From the NCBI GenBank assembly GCA_016296985.1, contig JAEDHM010000098.1, positions 1-5,122 of the forward strand: a DNA stretch of 5,122 bases, read 5' to 3'. Below the pieces are notes generated by a model. That model was not told where the DNA came from. It did not search any database and saw only the letters and a program-made list of their open reading frames with translations. The DNA is from Clostridia bacterium. Its GTDB lineage: Bacteria; Bacillota; Clostridia; Christensenellales; CAG-1252. The first letter of the stretch is position 1. Each line of letters begins with the position of its first letter. Position numbers and translations under genes: made by a program. Below are positions 1-5,122 of the stretch, piece after piece.

Positions 1-1329
1 GATTACTCGCAAAATGTTTATTTCACTGCCTGTTGATGCATCCATATATACAAAATATTTATCTTCACCCTTGACTCCGTATATCTCGTAAGTCAGCAAC
101 TCTTTTCCACCGTCACGAGGGATTAGGGCAAGACGAATATTTTCTACCTTGATATCAGTAGATAAATTTATCCTCGCCTCCTCTTCTGTAATGGTAGGCG
201 TTTGTATTTGCCTTTCTTGGTGGTTGTAGATATAATTCAAGGCCTCGATTCCTATCACCTTATTGCTATCGCTTGCCACCTTTACCACAACCATATCCGG
301 ATAGATTACCGTATCCTCGATGGTGTAAGTGAAATTGATATAAAATACGCTGTTGTAATTGCTTACCCACACTTCAGTCATATTTTGATAACCCATTTCT
401 TTCAAATATTCCTTTGCGGTGTAAATACAACTTTCTTCCTCGTAAAGAGGATTGTCAACCTCTTTTGCGATATTGAAGTCGGAAAGCATTCCACCTTGCT
501 TAGCTATATCCACGTAGGCGGTGCCTTCAGTTGTTTCCGCCGAATACATAAGCGTTACGAAACCGTTTGTCGCCTCTCCCATATAAGATATATTCGTAGG
601 GGATAGGTGAGAGAGATATTTTGAAACAAGTGATTTACCCTTTTCCTCGTCAATTTCCTCTCCGTTTAAAGCCTTTGGACTCGCCTCTTCTAAACTGTCG
701 CTGAAAGGACCATCATAGATAAGAGAGGGATAAGATATTAAGGTATTTTCAAGTTGGGTAAACATATTTTCCGATATAGATATACCTATTTTATCAATAA
801 AAGAAAAGTCTTCCGTTTCGGTTTGCGCGTTTAGGTCGGACAAAGATGCCTCAAATTTTAAAGCGACCTCATACAAAGCTTGGAGATTTTCCTTTTCTTC
901 TTTTGAGATTGCATTCCCCTTTTCAAGTTTATCTTGAAGATAGGCGCAATAGTCACCCACTTGGTTTATAAACTTTAAGGTTTTTTCACCGTTTACCGTC
1001 TCGGGCATAACAACCACAACCGCCGCTTCGGCCCCTGCAGAACTTGCGACTACGTCATCAAGAAGTGATTTTTGCATAGAAGGAGTATTTGAAACCGTCA
1101 ACTTGTTCATTGAGGCTATCATCTTTGAGATTTCTTCACTGAGTCGGTAATAACTTTGACGGCTTACGTTGTCAAGACTTCGGTGATAGATTGTTTCCTG
1201 CGCCTTTTGTTTTGCGTGAGAAACCGCCCAACCTATGCCTATGCCAATCGCGGAGAAAACCGCAATGCATAAAAAGGCAACCAACCAAAGGATTATCGTT
1301 TTGCTTTTTTCAAGTCTTCTTTCTTCCAT
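1..1329 (-). CDS. ypeB: Germination protein YpeB (3' end cut by window edge)
   Basis: YpeB is the partner of the cortex-lytic enzyme SleB: each needs the other to be present and stable in the dormant spore, and YpeB is thought to hold SleB inactive until germination. The frame is open from the ATG at 1329 to base 1, giving 443 residues with no stop; Bacillus YpeB is about 450, so only a few residues should be missing. A short charged N-terminus (MEERRLEKSK) precedes one membrane segment at about residues 11-34. A largely helical region follows, then the family motif IYDGPFSDSL at 204-213. The C-terminal half fits three PepSY-like repeats at about 225-290, 295-362 and 377-443, the last ending in FVYMDASTGSEINIL. 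The start is supported by GAGGTG just upstream, overlapping the sleB stop. The sleB-ypeB order is the classical one. The identification comes from recognising motifs and context; no search was run. Confidence 0.93.
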   Translation of the reverse strand, partial: MEERRLEKSKTIILWLVAFLCIAVFSAIGIGIGWAVSHAKQKAQETIYHRSLDNVSRQSYYRLSEEISKMIASMNKLTVSNTPSMQKSLLDDVVASSAGAEAAVVVVMPETVNGEKTLKFINQVGDYCAYLQDKLEKGNAISKEEKENLQALYEVALKFEASLSDLNAQTETEDFSFIDKIGISISENMFTQLENTLISYPSLIYDGPFSDSLEEASPKALNGEEIDEEKGKSLVSKYLSHLSPTNISYMGEATNGFVTLMYSAETTEGTAYVDIAKQGGMLSDFNIAKEVDNPLYEEESCIYTAKEYLKEMGYQNMTEVWVSNYNSVFYINFTYTIEDTVIYPDMVVVKVASDSNKVIGIEALNYIYNHQERQIQTPTITEEEARINLSTDIKVENIRLALIPRDGGKELLTYEIYGVKGEDKYFVYMDASTGSEINILRVI

Positions 1330-1332
1330 ATG

Positions 1333-1338
1333 CACCTC
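1333..1338 (-). promoter_or_regulatory. Ribosome binding site of ypeB overlapping the sleB stop codon
   Basis: On the minus strand GAGGTG lies three bases before the ypeB ATG, with its GAGG core five bases away. It shares bases with the TGA stop of sleB (1339-1337). Only seven bases separate the two genes, so translational coupling is likely; this would keep SleB and YpeB made in step. Confidence 0.75.
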
Positions 1339-2029
1339 ATACCGCAAAGTTGTGTCTTCCGATCACAAGTCGAATCTCTCTTGACCATATCCAACTTGAA
1401 GTTGCCGTTGCAGGATTGTAGTAATACAAACAACCGTTGGTGGGATCCCAGCCGTTTAATGCGTCCCTTGCCGCCGATTTTGCGGTAGCGTTTGGAGTAA
1501 GATTGATTTGTCCGTCGGCTACGCAATCAAAGGCACCTGCCTGATAAATTACACCTGAAATTGAATTGGGGAAGGAAGAACTTTTTACTCTGTTTAGCAC
1601 TACCGCCCCAACCGCAACCTGTCCCGTGTACGGCTCTCCCCTTGCCTCAGCATAAATACATCTTGCAAGAAGATATTCGTCCGAACTGTTATACCCACCG
1701 CTTGACGAGGAGGAGTTTAGGGAAATACCCATTGCCGCCGCCGTCTTCTTGCCTACTACCCCATCGGCGGTAAGTCCGTTTGAACGTTGGAAATACTTGA
1801 CGGCGGAAACTGTTTGCGAGCCGTAAATTCCGTCAACGCTACCCTTATAATAACCCCATCTTTTAAGTTTTGTTTGCACGGTTTTTACCGTACTTCCCGT
1901 AGAGCCCCGTTTTAAAACCGCTACCTCGGCAAGAGCGCTTTCTTCCACCTCTTGGGTAAGGGAAATTAAGGTCAACGCCGTGGTGCATAATACTGCTATG
2001 AAACACACTGCCAAAGCAATTTTCTTCAT
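1337..2029 (-). CDS. sleB: Spore cortex-lytic enzyme SleB
   Basis: SleB is a lytic transglycosylase that cleaves muramic-delta-lactam-containing cortex peptidoglycan during germination; it is exported from the forespore and stored near the inner spore membrane. The protein has 230 residues. A hydrophobic signal segment spans about 4-24, with a possible signal peptidase site after A32-L33-A34. A PG_binding_1 domain covers about 38-100 (LKRGSTGSTVKTVQ, then VDGIYGSQTVSAVKYFQ). A serine/glycine-rich linker at about 104-116 leads to a Hydrolase_2 (SleB/CwlJ) catalytic domain at 118-230. The hallmark motif IYAEARGE is at 125-132; E128 corresponds to the catalytic glutamate of the family. The C-terminus IGRHNFAV also matches the family. 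The ATG at 2029 is preferred because AAGGGGG precedes it and the signal peptide begins there; an in-frame start at 2104 would run deep into spoIIR. The gene sits between spoIIR and ypeB in one tight unit. Confidence 0.93.
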   Translation of the reverse strand: MKKIALAVCFIAVLCTTALTLISLTQEVEESALAEVAVLKRGSTGSTVKTVQTKLKRWGYYKGSVDGIYGSQTVSAVKYFQRSNGLTADGVVGKKTAAAMGISLNSSSSSGGYNSSDEYLLARCIYAEARGEPYTGQVAVGAVVLNRVKSSSFPNSISGVIYQAGAFDCVADGQINLTPNATAKSAARDALNGWDPTNGCLYYYNPATATSSWIWSREIRLVIGRHNFAV

Positions 2030-2034
2030 TTTGT

Positions 2035-2041
2035 CCCCCTT
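2035..2041 (-). promoter_or_regulatory. Ribosome binding site of sleB overlapping the spoIIR stop codon
   Basis: AAGGGGG on the minus strand lies five bases before the ATG at 2029 and shares bases with the TAA stop of spoIIR (2042-2040). It decides the sleB start and suggests coupling of sleB translation to spoIIR. Confidence 0.75.
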
Positions 2042-2573
2042 AAGAATTTTTGTCAAACCACTCAGCGATGATTGACTTATACTCGACTTTATCGCTGTTT
2101 TCAATATCTTCTGATGCTATGAAACACAAGGGTGGATAAGCTACGCACCACCAATTTGCCCCCTCTCCCCTACCAAGATTCAGGATAAGCGCATCGTAAA
2201 TCCCTGCATCCAGAGTAAGATCTCCATAAGTTTTTTGAGGAAAATCCTCACGCCCTAGATATGCGGTTGCTTGATAGGAAAAGCCCTGCGCTTTTAAAAC
2301 TTTTTCCGCTAAAGTTTCAATTTGAGGAAGATGTTTTTGCAAAACTTCTCTCATCTCGCTTTTGCTTTTTACCCTGTTTGCCAAGGGCGTAATAAAAGCC
2401 ACGATTTCATCTCGGACTTCAAGTTTTACCCTTTGGTCGATAGTGCTGTCGCTGTTTGCCCTTATATGTATCCTTATATAATCTTCTTTGTTGGTTGTTC
2501 CGCAAGCGGTAAAGGAGAATAGGATTGTGGAAATGATAGAAATAAATAATAGAATTTTTACGCTTTTTCTCAT
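2040..2573 (-). CDS. spoIIR: Stage II sporulation protein R (SpoIIR)
   Basis: SpoIIR is made in the forespore, secreted into the space between the two membranes, and triggers the mother-cell protease SpoIIGA to process pro-sigma-E. The protein has 177 residues from the ATG at 2573. A positively charged start (MRKSVK) and hydrophobic segment 7-23 form a signal peptide, ending at C24 in a lipobox-like FTAC. The Spore_II_R domain follows: IRIHIRANSDS at 33-43, a conserved helical region, and the diagnostic GRGEGANWWCVAYPPLCF at 134-151. The C-terminus (VEYKSIIAEWF) also fits the family. The length is below the roughly 220 residues of the Bacillus protein. The start is not firmly fixed: no clear ribosome binding site precedes 2573, and an in-frame TTG at 2630 would add 19 residues but would place the hydrophobic segment away from the N-terminus. 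It is the first gene of the unit with sleB and ypeB. Confidence 0.92.
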   Translation of the reverse strand: MRKSVKILLFISIISTILFSFTACGTTNKEDYIRIHIRANSDSTIDQRVKLEVRDEIVAFITPLANRVKSKSEMREVLQKHLPQIETLAEKVLKAQGFSYQATAYLGREDFPQKTYGDLTLDAGIYDALILNLGRGEGANWWCVAYPPLCFIASEDIENSDKVEYKSIIAEWFDKNS

Positions 2574-2600
2574 AAACCCATTATTGACAAGAAAAGAAAA

Positions 2601-2628
2601 TTTTATTACCACGCTTTTCCTTATGTAC
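2601..2628 (-). promoter_or_regulatory. Possible forespore (sigma-F/G type) promoter for spoIIR
   Basis: On the minus strand GGTAATAAAA at 2610-2601 matches the sigma-F -10 pattern GGNRANAHTR at all but one position. GTACA at 2628-2624 matches the -35 pattern GYWTA at four of five positions. The spacer is 13 bases, shorter than the usual 15 or so. A start near 2594 would leave a leader of about 20 bases before the spoIIR ATG. spoIIR is sigma-F dependent in Bacillus, so such a promoter is expected here, but the match is weak in an AT-rich stretch. Confidence 0.25.
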
Positions 2629-2652
2629 AAAAATTTTTTTTTGTGTTATAAT
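2624..2652 (+). promoter_or_regulatory. Sigma-A type promoter of ispE with extended -10
   Basis: TATAAT at 2647-2652 is a perfect -10 box. It is preceded by TG at 2644-2645, giving the extended -10 form TGTTATAAT. TGTACA at 2624-2629 is a 4/6 match to TTGACA at exactly 17 bases spacing. The spacer is A/T homopolymer-rich (A run followed by T run). Transcription should begin around 2658-2660, practically on the ispE ATG at 2659. Confidence 0.7.
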
Positions 2653-2658
2653 GCGATT

Positions 2659-3489
2659 ATGAATAAAGTTTCTATGAAAGCTTATGCAAAAATAAACCTT
2701 ACCCTAGATATCGTGGAAAGGGAAGAAAGTGGAATGCATCTTATCGACACCGTGATGCAAACTATTGACTTGCACGATATCGTAACCGTGAAAAAGAGAA
2801 AGGACAAGCAAGTTTTTTGCAAAACAGTAAAGGGACGCGAAATTGAAAACAGTAACGCAGAAAAGGCTGCAAACCTTTTCCTTGAGACTTTTGATACCAA
2901 CGGCGTAGATATTGAGATTATTCGCCGTATCCCCATTGGCGCAGGTCTTGGTGGATCGTCCACCGATGCGGTTGCAGTATTAAAGGCTATGGCTTTGCTT
3001 TACTGTATCCCCTTCAATCAACTTGTCCCTCTTGCCGAGCAATTGGGTAGCGACACCATCTTTTTGCTGAACGGCGGTTTGGCAAGATGCACCGGATATG
3101 GCAACGTAGTTGAAAAGTTGCCCCCTCTTGATTGCCTATACGTTTTGGTGGCAGTGCCCGAGGGCGAAATTTCCACGAAAGACGCCTATGAAAGATACGA
3201 CGTCTTGAAGAAACAACCGCCTCGTGTTAGAACGGATGAGATTTTGGAAAAGTTGAGAGTACCTCATGACGTTAAGATGTATACAACAAACGCCCTTACC
3301 CCTGCATCTATCGCCTTGATGTCTCAAATAAACGACAAAATTAAGGCTTTGCAAGATAAGGACAACCTTATGGTCGGTATGACGGGAAGCGGATGCGCGG
3401 TCTTTGGTCTTTACAAGGATTTAGACGCAGCGCTAAACAAAATGTACGAGCTTGACTTCCCCACCGACGTTTATGCCTTTGTAAACTAA
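2659..3489 (+). CDS. ispE: 4-diphosphocytidyl-2-C-methyl-D-erythritol kinase IspE
   Basis: IspE is a cytosolic GHMP kinase that phosphorylates the 2-hydroxyl of CDP-methylerythritol with ATP in the MEP pathway of isoprenoid precursor synthesis. From the ATG at 2659 it has 276 residues, close to the usual 280. Visible motifs are KAYAKINLTLDI (7-18; K11 and N13 match the E. coli substrate-site residues K10 and N12), the ATP-binding loop IPIGAGLGGSSTDA (91-104), GSDTIFLL with the presumed catalytic D132, and the C-terminal GHMP motif MTGSGCAVFG (241-250). Oddities: the usual G-Y-H is G25-M26-H27, and the usual GADVP is GSDTI. The frame is open back to 2488, but that stretch is antisense to spoIIR and upstream of the promoter, so it is excluded. 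ATG 2674 is an alternative start; neither has a clear ribosome binding site. Transcribed alone, divergent from spoIIR, and closed by a terminator. Confidence 0.92.
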   Translation: MNKVSMKAYAKINLTLDIVEREESGMHLIDTVMQTIDLHDIVTVKKRKDKQVFCKTVKGREIENSNAEKAANLFLETFDTNGVDIEIIRRIPIGAGLGGSSTDAVAVLKAMALLYCIPFNQLVPLAEQLGSDTIFLLNGGLARCTGYGNVVEKLPPLDCLYVLVAVPEGEISTKDAYERYDVLKKQPPRVRTDEILEKLRVPHDVKMYTTNALTPASIALMSQINDKIKALQDKDNLMVGMTGSGCAVFGLYKDLDAALNKMYELDFPTDVYAFVN

Positions 3490-3511
3490 AAACGGCTTTT
3501 GCCGTTTTTTT
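3488..3511 (+). terminator. Intrinsic terminator of ispE
   Basis: AAAAACGGC (3488-3496), a TTTT loop, then GCCGTTTTT (3501-3509) form a nine-pair hairpin with a T run reaching 3511. It begins within the ispE stop codon. The A run on the left arm means it also has a U tract when read from the minus strand, so it may back up the floT terminator. Confidence 0.85.
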
Positions 3512-3541
3512 ATTTTGGACTTTTTTTTAATAATCTCTACG

Positions 3542-3577
3542 AAAAAAGAGGCCTGCTTACGCAAGCCTCTTTTTTTT
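3542..3577 (-). terminator. Intrinsic terminator of floT, bidirectional in form
   Basis: AAAAAAGAGGC (3542-3552) pairs with GCCTCTTTTTT (3565-3575). After one C/A mismatch, TGC pairs with GCA (3554-3556 with 3561-3563), closing a TTAC loop. A runs on the left and T runs on the right give a U tract in both directions. It lies 17 bases past the floT stop and 53 bases past ispE, so it most likely ends floT and also catches read-through from ispE. Confidence 0.85.
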
Positions 3578-3593
3578 GTGAAAATTAGGAACC

Positions 3594-5021
3594 TTATTCG
3601 GGTTTATCCTCTGCAGGAACTTCCTCAACTACGGGAGCCTCTTCAGTTTTGCCCGGTCTTACGATTTCGGGTAAGGTCAATCCTGCCATGCCGAAAAGGT
3701 CGGTCAATGCAGGAAGAGATTTGAGCATACCGGACAAGAAGTCAGCGGTAGCGGTTTTCCCGTTTTCCTTAGAGCCGTTATCCCAAACGGTAACCTTGTC
3801 AATCTTAACGTTCTTGATTGCTTCAACTTGAGTGGAAACAAGGCTTTCGATCTTGTCGGCAATCATAAGTTTTACTGCGCTTTCGGCATCTCCGCCTGCT
3901 GCGGTTACGATTGCGCTTAAACCTGCCGCTTGGCTTACCAACATTTCTTTGGTACCTCTTGCTTCTGCCTCGAGTTTTGCATAGATAGCGTCTGCTTCAC
4001 CCTTTGCCTTTCTTCTGATTTGTTCGGCAACTGCTTCGGCTTCTAATTCAAGACGGCGTTTTTCAATTTGAGTTTTTACGATAACGTCAGCTTCCAAAGT
4101 TGCTTCTTCACGCTTTGCTCTTTCCAATTCGGCAGTTTTTTCAGCGGCGTAAGCATCTTCTCTTGCCTTTGCTTCTTGTACCTTTTCGGCGGTGGTTGCA
4201 CGGCGTTTTGCTTCGGCTTCGGCCTCACGCAAGGTAGCTTCTGCTGCGGCGATTTGAGCCTTTGCTTCGTTTTCACCCTTGATTGCCTCGGATTCGGCAA
4301 CGGATACTTGAATTCTTCTGTCTCTTAATGCGTTTGCTTCACCGATAGAACCTTCTTTATTTGCTTCGGCAACGGAGATTTTTGCTGCGTTGATAGCCTT
4401 TGCAGCTGCTTCTTTACCGAGGGCTTCGATATATGCGGATTCGTCGCTGATGTCGGTAACGTTTACGTTGATAAGGCGTAAACCGATCTTTTTCAATTCG
4501 CCTTCTACGTTGCGAGAAACTGCATCAAGGAACTTGTCGCGGTCAGCGTTGATTTCTTCGATTTCCATGGTAGCGATAACCAAACGCAATTGGCCGAGGA
4601 TGATATCCTTAGAAAGTTCTTGAATCTCACTTAAAGTCAAACCCAAAAGTCTTTCGGCTGCGTTTTGCATAACGCCTGTTTCGGTTGAAATACCAACTGT
4701 AAAACGGCTGGGTACGTCAATACGGATATTTTGTTTGGACAAGGCGTTGCGCAAGTCTACGCTGATGGAAATGGGTGTCAAATCCAAAAATGCATAAGAT
4801 TGAATCACGGGCACGATAAATGCGGCGCCACCGTGAATACATTTTGCGGAACGGTAACTTCCGTCGTCGTTTTTGGAAATTTTACCGTATATTACCATGA
4901 TTTTGTCAGAAGGACACTTTTTGTATCTGCTTAGGAACAAAATAAGGGTAGATACCACAACCAATACGACCAATACGATTACAAGCGCTACGATTGCGCC
5001 TGGGCTCATTGCTAATAACAT
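3594..5021 (-). CDS. floT: FloT-type flotillin (SPFH/band 7 membrane scaffold protein)
   Basis: Flotillins oligomerise on the inner face of the membrane and organise functional membrane microdomains. The protein has 475 residues. A hydrophobic membrane segment at about 8-31 is followed by basic residues (SRYKK). An SPFH domain covers about 36-200, with VDLRNALSKQNIRIDVPSRF at 88-107 and GLRLINVNVTDISD at 180-193. A long alanine/glutamate/lysine-rich coiled coil runs from about 203 to 370, with the EA-repeat composition typical of flotillins. A C-terminal region (371-458) ends in an acidic, proline-containing tail (EEAPVVEEVPAEDKPE, 460-475). The length and long coiled coil fit FloT (about 509 in B. 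subtilis) rather than the shorter FloA (about 330). The ATG at 5021 is fixed by a strong AGGAGGT seven bases upstream. It lies directly downstream of a probable NfeD gene and ends in its own terminator. Family assignment is firm; the FloT label rests on architecture and context. Confidence 0.93.
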   Translation of the reverse strand: MLLAMSPGAIVALVIVLVVLVVVSTLILFLSRYKKCPSDKIMVIYGKISKNDDGSYRSAKCIHGGAAFIVPVIQSYAFLDLTPISISVDLRNALSKQNIRIDVPSRFTVGISTETGVMQNAAERLLGLTLSEIQELSKDIILGQLRLVIATMEIEEINADRDKFLDAVSRNVEGELKKIGLRLINVNVTDISDESAYIEALGKEAAAKAINAAKISVAEANKEGSIGEANALRDRRIQVSVAESEAIKGENEAKAQIAAAEATLREAEAEAKRRATTAEKVQEAKAREDAYAAEKTAELERAKREEATLEADVIVKTQIEKRRLELEAEAVAEQIRRKAKGEADAIYAKLEAEARGTKEMLVSQAAGLSAIVTAAGGDAESAVKLMIADKIESLVSTQVEAIKNVKIDKVTVWDNGSKENGKTATADFLSGMLKSLPALTDLFGMAGLTLPEIVRPGKTEEAPVVEEVPAEDKPE

Positions 5022-5028
5022 ATTTTTT

Positions 5029-5035
5029 ACCTCCT
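5029..5035 (-). promoter_or_regulatory. Strong ribosome binding site of floT
   Basis: AGGAGGT on the minus strand lies seven bases before the ATG at 5021. It is the best Shine-Dalgarno sequence in the window and supports 5021 over the next in-frame ATG four codons later. Confidence 0.85.
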
Positions 5036-5044
5036 GTTAATATG

Positions 5045-5058
5045 GCGGATTATTCCGC
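5045..5058 (-). other. Small hairpin across the nfeD stop codon
   Basis: GCGGA and TCCGC (5045-5049 with 5054-5058) form a five-pair GC-rich stem with a four-base loop that contains most of the stop codon of the upstream gene. No T run follows, so it is not a terminator. It ends nine bases before the floT ribosome binding site. A role in mRNA processing or in setting the nfeD:floT ratio is only a guess. Confidence 0.35.
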
Positions 5059-5122
5059 ATCTTCAAAAGGTTCGACCATCAAGGTGTCCCCTTCTATTGC
5101 CACAACTTTTATTTTTTCACCG
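5050..5122 (-). CDS. Probable NfeD-family protein, C-terminal end only
   Basis: Only the last 23 codons and a stop (TAA at 5052-5050) are present; the rest lies beyond the right edge. The translated end is GEKIKVVAIEGDTLMVEPFE followed by DAE. The pattern of G-x-x-[IV]-x-V-x-x-[IV]-x-G-x-x-L-x-V is that of the last strands of the OB-fold domain at the C-terminus of NfeD proteins. NfeD genes commonly sit immediately upstream of flotillin genes, as yuaF does with floT in B. subtilis, and here the gap is 28 bases on the same strand. NfeD proteins are membrane proteins thought to work with SPFH proteins in microdomains. The short segment alone would not identify the family; the neighbour makes it likely. 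Confidence 0.7.
   Translation of the reverse strand, partial: GEKIKVVAIEGDTLMVEPFEDAE

Noticed and set aside
202..606. A 134-codon open frame on the plus strand
   Set aside because: It lies wholly antisense to ypeB, which has clear family motifs across the same bases, and its translation shows no recognisable domain or ribosome binding site.
2030..2104. Upstream in-frame extension of sleB by 25 codons
   Set aside because: It overlaps the end of spoIIR, puts the signal peptide in the interior, and has no better ribosome binding site than the AAGGGGG before 2029.
2574..2630. TTG start for spoIIR giving 19 more residues
   Set aside because: No ribosome binding site precedes the TTG, and the extra residues would separate the signal peptide from the N-terminus. 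The ATG at 2573 also lacks a clear site, so the start remains somewhat open.
2488..2658. Upstream in-frame extension of ispE by 57 codons
   Set aside because: This stretch is antisense to the start of spoIIR, precedes the ispE promoter, and adds sequence that no IspE has; IspE proteins begin just before the KAYAKINL motif.
4068..4328. Open frames on both strands inside floT, including an 86-codon plus-strand frame rich in Cys, Phe and Gly
   Set aside because: They are shadows of the low-complexity Ala/Glu/Lys coiled-coil coding sequence of floT; the odd composition follows directly from the GCN/GAA repeats read in other frames.
4000..4400. Repetitive look of the DNA (recurring gcttcggc / gcttctgc units)
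   Set aside because: The similarity comes from codons for alternating Ala and Glu in the flotillin coiled coil. The units are not regularly spaced, and there is no direct repeat or CRISPR-like structure.

Overview
The window looks like ordinary chromosome from an endospore-forming, low-to-moderate GC member of the Firmicutes, most likely an uncultured or gut clostridial lineage. The evidence is three spore-specific proteins (SpoIIR, SleB, YpeB), AGGAGG-type ribosome binding sites, a non-mevalonate isoprenoid gene (ispE) and a FloT-type flotillin. I see no mobile element, CRISPR array, rRNA or tRNA, and nothing that looks like a new defence or mobile system.

Layout. Bases 1-2573 on the minus strand hold a tightly packed three-gene unit read right to left: spoIIR, sleB, ypeB. 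The intergenic gaps are 10 and 7 bases, and each downstream ribosome binding site overlaps the upstream stop codon. ypeB runs off the left edge, probably only a few residues before its end. Bases 2574-2658 are an AT-rich divergent promoter region. It contains a strong extended -10 promoter for ispE on the plus strand and presumably the forespore promoter of spoIIR on the minus strand. Bases 2659-3489 encode IspE. Bases 3490-3593 hold two intrinsic terminator hairpins between the convergent genes ispE and floT. Bases 3594-5021 (minus) encode a FloT-type flotillin. Upstream of it, running off the right edge, is the C-terminal end of what is most likely an NfeD-family membrane protein, the usual partner of flotillins.

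How the genes work together. SpoIIR is the forespore signal that activates processing of pro-sigma-E in the mother cell. SleB is a cortex-lytic enzyme stored in the spore, and YpeB is its stabilising partner. The cluster therefore joins an early-sporulation signal to a germination enzyme pair, all made in the forespore. IspE is a housekeeping enzyme of isoprenoid precursor synthesis. NfeD plus flotillin form a membrane microdomain pair.

The points most worth a second look are the spoIIR-sleB-ypeB arrangement, the apparently leaderless ispE transcript, and unusual residues in the substrate-binding motifs of IspE.
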